Positions 18,713 to 28,298 are shown, counted from the stretch's first letter. The stretch is DNA of 64,000 nt from Mycoplana azooxidifex (GCF_014196765.1 NZ_JACIEE010000003.1:496001-560000), one strand, 5' to 3'. Translations and numbers: made by a program. The notes: generated from the sequence alone by a model not told the origin.

Positions 18713-19749
18713 GCAATGCGCCTCTGCTGCTCGAGTTCGATGACGCGGCCGCGCTGGGCGAGCGACTGAGTTGCGGCTTCCAGGATGCGCACGACGCGCA
18801 GGCCGGCCTGGCCGTCCGCGATCGGCTGGCCGTTGGTGTCGATGCACTCGACGAATTGCCGCAATTCGCGGCCGAGCGCCTCGGTCATGTCCAGTTGCGG
18901 TGCGTACATGTCGCCGGTGCGATAGCCGACCAGCATCTGGTAGACTTTCTCGCCGTTCTTCTGCGGATTGCCGTTGAGTGTGATGCCCTTGTCGTAGACC
19001 TTGATCTTCTCGCTGGCCTCGAGATCGTCATAGACGATCATCTTGCCACTGCCGCCCACCAGGGTGCGCCGCACCTTGACCGGTGCCAGCCAGTTGACGT
19101 GAATATGCGCGATCAGCTTGCTCTCGAAGAAGAGCGTGAGATAGGCGATGTTCTCGGGCTCGCCGGCAACATGGCTCATGCCCGTCGCGGAGACAGCGAC
19201 CGGCTTTTCCGGCAGCACGTAGTCCATGATCGACAGGTCGTGCACGGCCAGGTCCCAGATGACGCTGACATCGTGCTGGAAGAGCCCGAGGTTCACCCGG
19301 ACGCTGTCGTAGTAGTAGATCTCGCCCAGCCCGTTCTCGACGATCTCGCGCATCTTGCGGACGGCGCCGGTGTGGACGAAAGTGTGGTCGACGGCCAGCA
19401 CCAGCTTGCGCCGCGCCGCCTCCTCGACCATCCGCCGCGCTTCCTCGGCGGTCGATGCCATGGGCTTTTCGACGAAGACGTGCTTGCCCGCCATCATCGC
19501 CTTCATGGCGAGCGGGAAGTGGGTCGAGACGGGCGTGGCGATCGCCACCGCGTCGACCCGCGGATCGCGCAGGATTTCCTCGAAGTCGTCGGTGATCTCG
19601 ATCGCGGGATAGCGAAGCTTGACGTTCGCCAGCCGCTCCTTTGCGAGATCGCAGACATAGACAACCCTTGCATCGGGAATCTCGGCGATGTTCCGAACCA
19701 GGTTCGGCCCCCAGTATCCATATCCGACTACAGCAATGCCGATCATCAT
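18709..19749 (-). CDS. Gfo/Idh/MocA oxidoreductase, WbpB/WlbA-like
   Basis: 346 residues. The N-terminal Rossmann fold has GYGYWGPNLVRN and the EKP motif (HVFVEKPMAST) with the catalytic lysine. The central HDLSIMDYVL His and the C-terminal beta-sheet complete the Gfo/Idh/MocA family. In WbpB/WlbA, the NAD-dependent enzyme oxidises C3 of UDP-GlcNAcA. The assignment rests on this similarity plus the downstream WbpE-like aminotransferase. WbpA (UDP-GlcNAc 6-dehydrogenase), needed for the substrate, is not in the window. Double ATG start at 19747-19749 and 19744-19746, with GGGAGAAA upstream. Confidence 0.88.
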   Translation of the reverse strand: MMIGIAVVGYGYWGPNLVRNIAEIPDARVVYVCDLAKERLANVKLRYPAIEITDDFEEILRDPRVDAVAIATPVSTHFPLAMKAMMAGKHVFVEKPMASTAEEARRMVEEAARRKLVLAVDHTFVHTGAVRKMREIVENGLGEIYYYDSVRVNLGLFQHDVSVIWDLAVHDLSIMDYVLPEKPVAVSATGMSHVAGEPENIAYLTLFFESKLIAHIHVNWLAPVKVRRTLVGGSGKMIVYDDLEASEKIKVYDKGITLNGNPQKNGEKVYQMLVGYRTGDMYAPQLDMTEALGRELRQFVECIDTNGQPIADGQAGLRVVRILEAATQSLAQRGRVIELEQQRRIA

Positions 19750-20249
19750 TTTCTCCCGGAAGAGCGGATCTCGTAAGGCGCGTCCGCGACGCGGCCGATG
19801 ACGCGCGCCGGCACGCCGGCGACGATTGCGTGACTGGGCACATCCCTGGTCACCACCGCGCCGGCCCCCACCTGCGCACCCTCTCCGATCGTCAGGCCGG
19901 GCAGGATGGTGGCATTGCTGCCGATCGACACCCGCCGTCCGACACGGGTGGGAAGCAGTTCCCAGTCGCTGTCGGTCTGCAGGCTGCCGTCCGGATTGAC
20001 GGCGCGCGGATGCATGTCATTGGTGAACATCACGCCGTGACCGACAAAGACGCCATCCTCGATGGTGACGCCCTCGCAGATGAACGTGTGGCTGGAAATC
20101 TTGCAATCGCGGCCGATGGCGGCGTTCTTCTGGATTTCGACAAATGTCCCGATACGGCTGCCGGCCCCGATCGTACAGCCATAGAGATTGACCAGATCGG
20201 GATGATGAATGACGACCCCCTCGCCGAGGGTCACTGAAGGTGCGATCAT
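19746..20249 (-). CDS. Hexapeptide N-acetyltransferase, WbpD/WlbB-like
   Basis: 167 residues from the ATG at 20249; a longer frame to 20327 needs a TTG and adds non-family sequence. Parallel beta-helix turns (IGAGSRIGTFVEIQKNAAIG, CKISSHTFICEGVTIEDG) are followed by VMFTNDMHPRAVN and IGSNATILPGLTIGEGAQVGAGAVVT, as in WbpD/WlbB, which acetylates the 3-amino group of UDP-GlcNAc(3NH2)A. It is the first gene of the tailoring operon and overlaps the next gene by 4 bases (ATGA). Confidence 0.85.
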   Translation of the reverse strand: MIAPSVTLGEGVVIHHPDLVNLYGCTIGAGSRIGTFVEIQKNAAIGRDCKISSHTFICEGVTIEDGVFVGHGVMFTNDMHPRAVNPDGSLQTDSDWELLPTRVGRRVSIGSNATILPGLTIGEGAQVGAGAVVTRDVPSHAIVAGVPARVIGRVADAPYEIRSSGRK

Positions 20250-20645
20250 TCCGGATGAGCCCCCGTTCCCGCCAAAACCCAAGAAGATCTGCGAGCCTGA
20301 ACCAGTGCACGGCACGGTCGACGGCAAAGTTCTTCCGAGGTTCAGCAGAGTTCTTTTCAGGCTGGGAGTAAAGGAAACAAAACGCGGTAGTCGTTTCGTC
20401 TAAAGGTGTATCCGGACAGGGGTAGATGCTCAGTATTCGCGGCTGCGATTAGCCGCCTCGCTCGAATGTGTAACCCTGCGGCAGGTCCTGCGTCCACCTC
20501 GCACCGAGCGGTGGGTAGGCTGTCGACGGCCGCTGTCGTCTTCGCGGACACACCGAATATGAAAAGCGCGCCGGGGTTTCCCCGGCGCGCTCCAAGTCCC
20601 GTCATCTGCCGTCTGCGTTTATCCAGACGGCAAGCATGGTCGCCG
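20250..20645. promoter_or_regulatory. Intergenic region: promoter of the tailoring operon and terminator of the upstream RTX gene
   Basis: A 396-base gap on the minus-strand side. Nearest the RTX gene stop is the terminator hairpin at 20566-20590. The rest should contain the promoter for the tailoring operon, but I see no clear -35/-10 pair or coding potential. Confidence 0.4.
20566..20590 (-). terminator. Rho-independent terminator of the beta-helix/RTX gene
   Basis: Perfect 11-bp GC stem GCGCGCCGGGG / CCCCGGCGCGC with a three-base loop. On the minus strand it is followed by TTTTC, 56 bases after the RTX stop codon. Confidence 0.85.
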
Positions 20646-22865
20646 TCAGAACAGCCAGATGTCGTCAGCCGACAGCACGTAGCCGTTGTCCAGGACGGCG
20701 ACCTTGATCTGTGCGGCGGATCCGCTGCCGTCCTTGTCGTAGTAGAGCGTGTCGCTCTTCTTGTCGAAGATGAAGCGATCGTTGCTGTCGGCGGCGTGCG
20801 TGCCGAGCCGGAACGCGCTGTCGGCCAGGGCGCCGGTGGGGCCGGAGGTGACGTCGAAACGGATCAGGTCGTTCGAAGAGAAGTCGGTGATATGGTCCGG
20901 CTGATCCGACTTCAAGCTCGCCTGACGAAATACGAACCCGTCTGCGCCGCCGCCGCCGGTGAGCTTGTCAAAACCGGCATCGCCGCGGATGGTGTCGTTT
21001 CCGGTACCACCGTTGATCACGTCGTTGCCAGCACCGCCGTACAGCCTGTTGTCGCCGGCATTTCCGATGATCTCGTTCGCCTTGCCGTTGCCCGTACCCG
21101 TCAGGTTGCGCTCTCCTGTCAGATGCAGTTCCTCGATGTTCGCGCCAAGTTTGTAGCTGGCGCTCGCGTTGACGAGATCGTGTCCGTTGCCGGGATTCTC
21201 TGTCACCTTGTCCCGCGAGTCGTTGACGCCATAAGTGTCGTTGCCGCCGCCGCCGATCATCTTGTCGACGCCGAGGCCGCCCTTGATGACATTGTTGCCG
21301 CTGTTGCCCGTCAGCGTGTCGCTGTGGCTGGAGCCGGTCAGGTTCTCGATGCCGGAAAGCTTGTCGCCCTGGGCGTGGCCGCCCGTGCCGGTGCCCGTCC
21401 CGAGGCTGACGTTGACCGCCTTGTTGGAACCGGAATAGGTTGCCGTGTCGCGTCCGCTGCCGCCGTTGAGAGTGTCGGCACCGGCGCCCCCCTTGAGGAC
21501 GTCGTTGCCGGTTCCCCCGTTGAGCGTGTCGTTGCCGGCCCCGCCGTTGAGGGTGTCGTTTCCGGCCTTGCCATTGATGGTATCCTTGCCGGAACTGCCG
21601 ACGAGGTTGTCGTTTCCGCTCGTGCCGTCGATCACCTTGTTGCCCGGGGTCGGCGTGGGCGTCGGATCCGGAGAGACGGTCCCGTCACCCGGCTCGGGTG
21701 CGCCGTTGCGCGGATATTCGACATTGCCGGAGAGAACCGGCTTGGAGTTCTCGATGTTGTAGTAGCCGTAGTAGCCCTTCTCGATATGGTTGTTGCTGAT
21801 CGTCACGCCGGTGATCGGTCCGCCATTGGCGCGGCCGTCGACATAGACCGGATAGCCACTGTCGCCGAGCAGCAGGTTGCCGGTCACCTTGACGTTGGCG
21901 ATCGGGCCGAAGTCGTTCTTGATGAAGACGTCGGAGGTATCACGGCCAATGACGGTGTTGCCTTCGATCAGCACGCCGTTCTGACCGCCCTGCACCGAGA
22001 TGCCGTCATAGTGCGGGTCGGAGCCGGCCGCCTCGAGGTCGTGGATGTAGTTGCCCTTCACCGTGCTGGCGCCGCCCTGCAGGACGATGCCGTTCTCCGA
22101 CTTGGAGATGTCGTTGCCGCTGAAGTTGCCGCTGCCGAGGATGGCGGCATTGGCGGTGCCGGAATAGCCCGGACCGGTGATGTCGTTGTTCTGGATGGTG
22201 ACGTTCTTGGCGCCTTCGGCGTCGATGCCCCAGGTGCCGCTGTACTTGATGACGCTGTTCTTGATCACGACGTTGTCGGCGGTGATGCGCAGCGAGCCGT
22301 TGATGATCGCGTTCTCGATCACCGTGCCGGCCTTGGTGATGGTCATCGGGCCGGTATAGGTCTTGAGCGCGGTTCCGGCCGGAACGCCGCTCGTCGAGGC
22401 ATCCGGGAAGCCGGACGAGGCTGCGGCGGCGGCGGCCGGAGCGGCAGCTGCGGCTTCGACACTGCGGACAGCCGTTGTGTCGCGGACAGCCGTGGTGTCG
22501 GCAGGAGCCGAAGCCGACTGTGTTTCAGCGACGGCGTCGGTGACGCCGGCGGTCTTGACGGAGGACAGCTCGGTCGACGACTGGAGGTCTGCCTTTGTGG
22601 CGGTCGTGCCCGACTTGTCAGCGAACGAGAAGTCACCCCAGCCACCCTTGTGGTCGGCTGCCTTCTTGCCGAAATCGTCGATCATCTTGCTGACGCGCTC
22701 GTTGTAGGCATCGGCACCCAGATCATCGGTGCTGCTCGACAGAAGATCGAGCAACTTATCAAGCGACAGAGCTACAGCCTGGCCATTTTCGTTGATGGTG
22801 CTACCGACGTGCGTCGTCTCAGCCCGGACTCCGGACTTGATTGCATCGCGAATTGTGCTTGTCAC
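20646..22865 (-). CDS. Secreted parallel beta-helix protein with RTX repeats (copy 1)
   Basis: 739 residues from the GTG at 22863-22865, which has GGGGAGAAAGG upstream and matches the start of its paralogue at 47220. Residues 1-150 form a helical, then Ala-rich, N-terminus ([20 protein letters not shown]). About 155-390 is a right-handed beta-helix (PbH1 repeats; [12 protein letters not shown]). Next come a short Pro/Thr linker and two blocks of calcium-binding RTX nonapeptides ([35 protein letters not shown]). There is no N-terminal signal peptide, and the C-terminus ends ADDIWLF, so it is a predicted type I secretion substrate. Beta-helix/RTX proteins are often polysaccharide lyases or epimerases, which fits the glycan locus, but no catalytic set is proven. 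Confidence 0.88.
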   Translation of the reverse strand: MTSTIRDAIKSGVRAETTHVGSTINENGQAVALSLDKLLDLLSSSTDDLGADAYNERVSKMIDDFGKKAADHKGGWGDFSFADKSGTTATKADLQSSTELSSVKTAGVTDAVAETQSASAPADTTAVRDTTAVRSVEAAAAAPAAAAAASSGFPDASTSGVPAGTALKTYTGPMTITKAGTVIENAIINGSLRITADNVVIKNSVIKYSGTWGIDAEGAKNVTIQNNDITGPGYSGTANAAILGSGNFSGNDISKSENGIVLQGGASTVKGNYIHDLEAAGSDPHYDGISVQGGQNGVLIEGNTVIGRDTSDVFIKNDFGPIANVKVTGNLLLGDSGYPVYVDGRANGGPITGVTISNNHIEKGYYGYYNIENSKPVLSGNVEYPRNGAPEPGDGTVSPDPTPTPTPGNKVIDGTSGNDNLVGSSGKDTINGKAGNDTLNGGAGNDTLNGGTGNDVLKGGAGADTLNGGSGRDTATYSGSNKAVNVSLGTGTGTGGHAQGDKLSGIENLTGSSHSDTLTGNSGNNVIKGGLGVDKMIGGGGNDTYGVNDSRDKVTENPGNGHDLVNASASYKLGANIEELHLTGERNLTGTGNGKANEIIGNAGDNRLYGGAGNDVINGGTGNDTIRGDAGFDKLTGGGGADGFVFRQASLKSDQPDHITDFSSNDLIRFDVTSGPTGALADSAFRLGTHAADSNDRFIFDKKSDTLYYDKDGSGSAAQIKVAVLDNGYVLSADDIWLF

Positions 22866-23288
22866 TGCAACTTTGCCTTTCTCCCCACCCTGAACCCTTT
22901 GGAGATGAGTGGTTACTATCTGTGTGTTAAGCCGGTTAATATTTTTGTTAATCCGACGGCACGGCGGAACTAATAGTGCAGCTCTCCAGGGGGTGCAACG
23001 CCTCGTAACCAGTAGACGTCCGACTATAGTGGCCATATTGCTGCCACATTATCTGAACCGGCTTCGATTTATTTTTTGAATTATTTGCCAGAATCGGAAT
23101 TGACCAAATTAAGGCAACTACTGGCTAACCATTCCACGGAAAAGTTGAATCTCGCACGCTCACTCGCGGCAACGGCGCTGAAAACATTAGTAAATTCTTA
23201 ACGATCCGCGCGTGAACGCTGCGAAACCGCGCGCAGTGGGCGAAATTCGAAAATTTTTGTGAATATCGCAATTTTGCAATCTATGAGC
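21478..23288 (-). repeat. Inverted long repeat, copy 1 (beta-helix gene plus upstream region)
   Basis: This segment matches 46794-48674 in the opposite orientation. Homology runs from the shared CTCATAGATTGCAAAATTG at the upstream edge (near 23288), through the promoter region and N-terminal coding part, into the first RTX repeats. In the protein, 205 residues from GVPAGTALK to NNHIEKG differ at one position, whereas the upstream non-coding part is clearly diverged. Edges are estimated by eye. Confidence 0.85.
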
Positions 23289-23447
23289 GGACGAACCGAT
23301 GGATTCAATCAGCGATTCGTGTTCGCTACCGCTCACAAGCGGGGCGCAGAGGGGCGAATCAGGACGGTGATTTTCATAGCCCGGCAGCCTGTTTCCGGCG
23401 GAATTCCGACAGGACGGGCCGATCGGCCCACGCCACCACGCTCGCCT
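22866..23447. promoter_or_regulatory. AT-rich upstream region of the beta-helix/RTX gene
   Basis: A 582-base gap, clearly lower in GC than its surroundings. It holds the part of the inverted repeat that is conserved upstream of both beta-helix genes. The most conserved block is at 23024-23062 and contains the inverted repeat GTGGC-N9-GCCAC at 23029-23047. From 23290 to 23447 I see only the 3' flank of the deacetylase gene. Confidence 0.5.
23029..23047. promoter_or_regulatory. Conserved inverted repeat GTGGC-N9-GCCAC, candidate operator
   Basis: The same 19-base element with an almost identical flank occurs upstream of the paralogue at 47035-47053, in a stretch where the rest of the non-coding sequence has drifted. 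It lies about 165 bases before the GTG start. Confidence 0.5.
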
Positions 23448-24128
23448 TCAGATCCAGGCCCGCGCGGTCATGCCGGCGAAGCGGCGCAACCGCTTCCAGG
23501 GGGCCATGGTCCCGGACAGCACGGCTTCGAAAATGCTGTCGGTCGTGTCCTGTCGAAGCGACGTTCTCGGATGGAGGAATGCCGCCGAGGTGGAGCTTCC
23601 CCTGTCGCTCGAGTAGGCGACGGCGTATCCCGCGCTTCTCAGGGCCTGCAATACCGCGGCGTTGTAGCGTCCGAACGGTATCGCGGCCGACTGGACGGGG
23701 ATCCCGCAGATCTCCTCGAGGACTGCTTTCGATGTGACGAGCTCACGCTGCAACGCATGCGCCGAAAGGCTCGACCAGTCGCTATGGGCCACGCCGTGGC
23801 TGCCGATGCGCATGCCCATTTGCATCAGCGCCCGGATCTGGCCTGCATCCAGCGAGCCGGCCTCGCCGATGCGGCCGGACAGGACGAAGAACTCCGCCTC
23901 AAGGCCGCGCTTTTGCAGTTCCGGGGCGGCAATCAGCAGGTCGGAGGCGTTGCCGTCGTCGAAAGTGATCGACAAGCGATCGCGATCCGGATGATCAGCG
24001 ATGCGATCCAGCGCCGCACAGAACCGGTCTACACCGAGCCAATACGGGGCTTCGCCGCGCTCCAGCGCCCGGCCGGGCTCGCCCACGCCATGGAAGTTGA
24101 GGATTCGCTGTTGCCCCGCCACTGCCAT
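23448..24128 (-). CDS. Polysaccharide deacetylase (NodB homology domain)
   Basis: 226 residues from the ATG at 24128, three bases after the upstream glycosyltransferase stop; the longer open frame to 24524 lies inside that gene. The metal-dependent CE4 motifs are present: SITFDDG (Asp57-Asp58) and SHGVAHSDW (His111, His115), then IPFGRYN. It lacks a signal peptide, so it may act on a cytosolic lipid-linked or nucleotide-linked sugar, removing an N-acetyl group. Last gene of the ACP/ligase/decarboxylase operon. Confidence 0.88.
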   Translation of the reverse strand: MAVAGQQRILNFHGVGEPGRALERGEAPYWLGVDRFCAALDRIADHPDRDRLSITFDDGNASDLLIAAPELQKRGLEAEFFVLSGRIGEAGSLDAGQIRALMQMGMRIGSHGVAHSDWSSLSAHALQRELVTSKAVLEEICGIPVQSAAIPFGRYNAAVLQALRSAGYAVAYSSDRGSSTSAAFLHPRTSLRQDTTDSIFEAVLSGTMAPWKRLRRFAGMTARAWI

Positions 24129-24130
24129 TG

Positions 24131-25105
24131 CTAGTTCCGTGTGTTGGCCTGGAACTCGGACACGGGCCTCAGCGGCATCAGGGCGCTGTAGAGCGCTGCC
24201 CGATGCGGCGATCCCCGCCAGAACCTGATGGCCTGCCCTGCAGCAACCCCCAGCCGGAACATCGATGTCCGGAAAAATCCGTGATGGCGCCCATAGTAGC
24301 GGATCCGGTTGGAGGTCAGCAGCGCGTACAGGCGCGGGCTCGCGCCGCTGCCGCCCGAGGCATGCATCACCTTCGACCGGGGCTCGTAGACGATCTCGAA
24401 TCCTGCCTCGCGTACCCTTCGCTGATAGTCCACCTCCTCGCTGTAGAGGAAGAAGGATTCGTCCCAGTCCCCGACGATGCGCCGGGCCCTTGCGGATACG
24501 AGGAGTGCCGATCCGGTCGCCCACTCGATCGGCCCGCTTCGGTCGTAGCGGGCCGGTTCGCCCACGACTTCGCCCCAGCCGATCCGCGCCGCCAACGTCC
24601 CGCCAAGGATCGCGTCGGCCCAGGCGGTGAGCATGGACGGCTCCCGCCGCAGGGTCGGATCGACCGTGCCGCCTTCCGTGTAGTTCAGCGGAACGACGAC
24701 GCCGACGGACCGCGCCTCGAGATGATCGAGCAGCGGCCTGACGGCGTCCGGATAGAGCCGAAGGTCGGGATTGAGGACGAGGAGATGGGAATTCGGATGC
24801 ACCGACGCGGCGGCTGCATTGATGGCCGCGGCATAGCCTGCGTTCCGTCCCATGCGGATGACGTTCGGGCGGATCGGATGGGCTTCCGCCAGTTCCGCCG
24901 ACCCATCCCTGGACTCGTTGTCGACAATGACGACCTCGAAGCGATCAACCCCGTTCAGGCCTGCCGGCAGGGAATCGAGCAAAGCCGGCAGGGCGGAGGC
25001 GCTGTTGTAGGTGACGATGACGACGGACACGGTGGTCGTCGTATCCACCCCCGCCTCCTTAGCCGTGTCGACCACCGGCGAGCTGTCCTGAAATCTATCT
25101 GCCAA
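24131..25105 (-). CDS. Family 2 glycosyltransferase, rhamnosyltransferase-like (TTG start)
   Basis: 324 residues. GT2 motifs: VSVVIVTYNSASALPALLDS, VVIVDNESRDGSAEL, RMGRNAGYAAAIN, VLNPDLRLYPDAV (metal-binding region near residue 115), and the C-terminal ESFFLYSEEVDYQRRVREAG segment typical of WcaA/rhamnosyltransferase-type enzymes. The start codon is TTG at 25103-25105, supported by GGGAG eight bases upstream and no internal Met. The substrate could be dTDP-rhamnose from the rfb module (inference). It is three bases from the deacetylase gene. Confidence 0.88.
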   Translation of the reverse strand: MADRFQDSSPVVDTAKEAGVDTTTTVSVVIVTYNSASALPALLDSLPAGLNGVDRFEVVIVDNESRDGSAELAEAHPIRPNVIRMGRNAGYAAAINAAAASVHPNSHLLVLNPDLRLYPDAVRPLLDHLEARSVGVVVPLNYTEGGTVDPTLRREPSMLTAWADAILGGTLAARIGWGEVVGEPARYDRSGPIEWATGSALLVSARARRIVGDWDESFFLYSEEVDYQRRVREAGFEIVYEPRSKVMHASGGSGASPRLYALLTSNRIRYYGRHHGFFRTSMFRLGVAAGQAIRFWRGSPHRAALYSALMPLRPVSEFQANTRN

Positions 25106-25156
25106 TTCCGGTCTCCCACGCTGTTGCAGCCACGCCGCGGCCCGGCGCGGCCCGGC

Positions 25157-25414
25157 CTAGTGGCTCAGGTTGCTATCCACGAACCGGGCCAACGACCCGA
25201 CGGTCTCGAAGACCTCGCCGGTAAAGTCGCTGTCGTCGATGGTGAAGCGGAATCGCTGCTCCAGCGCTGCTGCCAGGCTGAGGACAGCGAAGGAATCGAG
25301 TTCCGGAATATTCCCGAACAGGGGTGTCGAGGCCGCCTCGATCCTGCCCCGGTCTTCTATACCGAGCGTCTCTATGATGACGTCCTTCACGGCTTCGAGC
25401 GTTGACGTATTCAT
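25157..25414 (-). CDS. Acyl carrier protein
   Basis: 85 residues, a single PP-binding domain. The phosphopantetheine site is Ser41 in PELDSFAVLSLAAALE; the usual DSL is DSF here. The strongly acidic four-helix pattern is typical. It lies between the PLP decarboxylase and glycosyltransferase genes in one operon with an AMP ligase, so it probably carries an acyl or aminoacyl group activated by that ligase rather than serving fatty-acid synthesis. Confidence 0.9.
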   Translation of the reverse strand: MNTSTLEAVKDVIIETLGIEDRGRIEAASTPLFGNIPELDSFAVLSLAAALEQRFRFTIDDSDFTGEVFETVGSLARFVDSNLSH

Positions 25415-25467
25415 GCTGCCCTCTCAGTGTCTGAAACCAAATTTTCAATCACGCGCCCAAGACGGTC

Positions 25468-26694
25468 CTAGACCAGAACCTCCGCCGGCATCGGGTGGCC
25501 GAGAAACGCGGTCGGGCTGGCGGTCAGGCCGTAGGCGCCCGCCTGGAAGATCACGACGAGATCGCCGACGTCGGCATGCGGAAGCATGACGTTGTCGCCC
25601 AGGAGATCGAGCGGCGTGCACAGGCATCCCACCACCGAAACGCTCTCCAGCTCGGTGTCACGCATCCGGTTTCCGATGACGATCGGATAGTTGCGGCGGA
25701 TGACCTGCCCGAAATTGCCGGAAGCGGCGAGCTGGTGATGAAGGCCCCCGTCGACCACGAGATAGGTGCGCCCGCGCGATACCTTGCGATCGACGACGCG
25801 CGTGACGTAGACGCCGGCTTCGCCGACCAGGTATCGGCCGAGCTCGATCACGACACGGGCGTCGGGGAGCTGCGGGCGGATCGACCCCTCGACGAGCTCG
25901 CCGAGCGCCTTTCCGACCGACGAGAGGTCGAGCGGGCGATCCTGCTCGAAATAGGGGATGCCGAACCCGCCGCCGAGGTTGAGATAGCGCACCGGCCAGG
26001 GGCAATCGCCGGCGAGCCGCAACAACAGCGCGACATTCTTTGCCAGGGCCTCGCAGAGGATCTCGGCATGCAGGTTCTGCGAGCCGGCAAAGACGTGGAA
26101 CCCGAGAAAGTCGAGGTCGGTCGCGGTAAGCGAGCGCAGCAGCGCAGGGACCTCCTCGACATCGACGCCGAACTGCTGCGGGCCGCCGCCCATGCGCATA
26201 CCGGATCCCTTGACCTGGAAGTCCGGATTGACCCTAAGCGCGACGCGCGGACGAATCCCCAGCCTGTTGCCGATCTCTACCAGGCGGCTCGCCTCGTTGG
26301 GCGATTCCATTTCGATCGTCACGCCGGCAGCCACCGCCTGTGTCAGCTCCGCCGTGGTCTTGCCCGGACCTGCAAAACTGACATGCGAGGGCAGCACCGG
26401 CGTGTCGAGCGCGACCTTCATCTCCATCGACGAAGCCACGTCGAGCGCGTCGACCAGGCCAGACAAATGCTGGACGACCGCCGGCATCGGATTGGCCTTC
26501 ACCGCATAGCTCAGCTTGACGGCCGACGGCAGCACCGACCGGAGGTATCCGACCCGCGACGTGATGAGTTGGCGATCATAGGCGAAGAACGGCGTTGCGC
26601 CGACACGCTCGGCCAGACGATCGAGCGAGACGCCGCCGACGGCGAGGCAATCTCCGGCGACCTGAAATTCAGCGATGGACGGGTGTGCGCTCAC
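25468..26694 (-). CDS. PLP-dependent decarboxylase (LysA/ODC fold, exosortase-cluster type)
   Basis: 408 residues, fold-type III. The PLP lysine is in LSYAVKANPMPAVV near residue 67. Other landmarks are FHVFAGSQ, the phosphate-binding NLGGGFGIPYF, ELGRYLVGEAGVYVTRV, and the active-site cysteine loop GCLCTPLDLLGDN. It resembles diaminopimelate decarboxylase, but the divergence and neighbourhood match the exosortase-A-associated decarboxylase family, whose substrate is unknown. It starts with GTG and overlaps the stop of the ligase gene (GTGA). It is not the biosynthetic lysA by context. Confidence 0.88.
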   Translation of the reverse strand: MSAHPSIAEFQVAGDCLAVGGVSLDRLAERVGATPFFAYDRQLITSRVGYLRSVLPSAVKLSYAVKANPMPAVVQHLSGLVDALDVASSMEMKVALDTPVLPSHVSFAGPGKTTAELTQAVAAGVTIEMESPNEASRLVEIGNRLGIRPRVALRVNPDFQVKGSGMRMGGGPQQFGVDVEEVPALLRSLTATDLDFLGFHVFAGSQNLHAEILCEALAKNVALLLRLAGDCPWPVRYLNLGGGFGIPYFEQDRPLDLSSVGKALGELVEGSIRPQLPDARVVIELGRYLVGEAGVYVTRVVDRKVSRGRTYLVVDGGLHHQLAASGNFGQVIRRNYPIVIGNRMRDTELESVSVVGCLCTPLDLLGDNVMLPHADVGDLVVIFQAGAYGLTASPTAFLGHPMPAEVLV

Positions 26695-28280
26695 GAGCTT
26701 GCTCGCTCCCTCAGCAGGACCCGGTCGAACTTGCCGTTCGGGTTGGTTGGAATGACGTCCATTTCGATGACCTCCGAAGGCACCATGTACTGCGGCAACC
26801 GCTTCCTGAAGGCCGCCAGCAGGGCGGCCGCGTCGAGCGTGTCGGCGACGGGGCTTGCGACGAGGACGATGCGCTGCCCCAGCGCTGCGTCTTCCAGCCC
26901 GAGCGCGACGGCATCACGGACCAGGCCCGTGGCGTAGGCGACTTCCTCGATTTCGGTGGGGCTGACCCGGTAGCCGGACGTCTTGATCATCTCGTCCTTC
27001 CGGCCGACGAAGAACAGGAATCCTTCCTCGTCGGCGACAACCGTATCGCCGGAGAAGACTGCGATCTCGGGTGCCCGCCAGCTCGTGTCTGTGCCCGGGA
27101 GCGGGCGGAACCGTTCGGCGGTGCGCACCGGGTCGTTCCAGTAGCCCATGGCCACGAGCGGGCCGCGGTGTACGAGCTCGCCGTGTTCGCCGGGCGCGCA
27201 GCGCGACCCATCCGGTCTCACGACGAGGATCTCGGCGTTCGGAATGGCCTTGCCGATCGAGTCCGGCCGACGGTCTATCTCGGACGGATCGAGATAGGTC
27301 GAGCGAAAGGCCTCCGTCAGCCCGTACATCAGATAGGGCAGCGCCTGCGGGAACTGCGCGCGCAGCCGGTCGAGCGTCGCCTTCGGCATGCGTCCGCCGG
27401 TATTGGCGAAATAGCGCAGCCGAGCCGCCACTTCGGGCGGCCAGTTAAGCTCGGCGATCTGGATCCAGAATGGGGGCACGCCGGTAATCCCGGTCACGCC
27501 ATGCTTTTCGCACAGCCTTATGACGTCGCCGGCCAGGAGGAAATTCATCAGGACGACATGGGCGCCCGAATTGAAGGCCGTCGTCAGCTGGCTCAGCCCG
27601 GCATCGAAGCTGAGCGGGAGCGCGGACAGGATCGTGTCGGCGGGACTATTTCCGAGATAATGGCTGACGCTCTCGGCGCCGACGATCATGTTGCGATGGG
27701 TGAGGACGACCCCCTTCGGCTTGCCGGTGCTGCCCGAGGTGTAGAGGATCGCCGCCATGTCGCAGTCGACCGTCGTCATCTCGGGTTCCGGCGCGACCGC
27801 GGCCGAGAGCAGCTCGGCCCAGCCATGCGTCTCGCGGCCCCCCGCCTGCGTCTGGCGGTCGTCAGCATAGGCGTCGTCCACGAGGATGACGTTGCGCAGC
27901 TTTTCGTTGTCGGCGATGAATTCCTGGAGCTGGGCGAGACGGTCGGGCGAGGTGACCAGGACGCGCACATCGCAGTTGCCGAGGATGTAGGCGACCTGCT
28001 GCGGCCTGAGCAGAGGGTTGACGGGCACGGTGACGCAGCCCGCCGCCGTCGTGCCGAAGATCGTCACGACCGTCTCGATGCGCTTTTCGAGGAACACCGC
28101 GACGCGATCGTCGCGACGCATCCCGATCGTGCCAAGCGCTGCGGCGAACCTGCCAACCTGCTGCCAGAGCTCGGCATAGGTGCAGGTCACATTCTTGTAG
28201 GTCACCGCGGGAGATGCCGCGTGGACACCGGCAGCCTGCTGCAGGAGATGGGCCAGGTTGGTCTTGATTGCCGGTCGCAT
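26691..28280 (-). CDS. AMP-forming acyl-CoA/ACP ligase (exosortase-cluster type)
   Basis: 529 residues from the ATG at 28280 (MRPAIKTNLAHLL), with GGAG about ten bases upstream; a GTG at 28292 is too close to that site. ANL superfamily motifs: ILYTSGSTGKPKGVVLTH (ATP loop), YGLTEAFRSTY, GDTVVADEEGFLFFVGRKDE, KTSGYRVSPTEIEE, and the C-terminal catalytic lysine in NPNGKFDR. It adenylates a carboxylate and probably loads it onto the ACP encoded 1.3 kb downstream. It resembles the exosortase-A-associated acyl-CoA ligase family. Confidence 0.9.
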   Translation of the reverse strand: MRPAIKTNLAHLLQQAAGVHAASPAVTYKNVTCTYAELWQQVGRFAAALGTIGMRRDDRVAVFLEKRIETVVTIFGTTAAGCVTVPVNPLLRPQQVAYILGNCDVRVLVTSPDRLAQLQEFIADNEKLRNVILVDDAYADDRQTQAGGRETHGWAELLSAAVAPEPEMTTVDCDMAAILYTSGSTGKPKGVVLTHRNMIVGAESVSHYLGNSPADTILSALPLSFDAGLSQLTTAFNSGAHVVLMNFLLAGDVIRLCEKHGVTGITGVPPFWIQIAELNWPPEVAARLRYFANTGGRMPKATLDRLRAQFPQALPYLMYGLTEAFRSTYLDPSEIDRRPDSIGKAIPNAEILVVRPDGSRCAPGEHGELVHRGPLVAMGYWNDPVRTAERFRPLPGTDTSWRAPEIAVFSGDTVVADEEGFLFFVGRKDEMIKTSGYRVSPTEIEEVAYATGLVRDAVALGLEDAALGQRIVLVASPVADTLDAAALLAAFRKRLPQYMVPSEVIEMDVIPTNPNGKFDRVLLRERASS

Positions 28281-28298
28281 GTATCGCCTCACTCCTTC

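Noticed and set aside
20406-22973. 855-residue plus-strand open frame opposite the beta-helix/RTX gene
   Set aside because: Its Val/Ala/Asp-rich repeats are the complement of RTX and beta-helix codons; the minus-strand reading has real domains, a start site and a terminator.
23448-24524. Extended 358-residue start for the polysaccharide deacetylase
   Set aside because: The first 132 residues would overlap the glycosyltransferase gene and do not look like protein; the ATG at 24128 fits the domain and the operon spacing.
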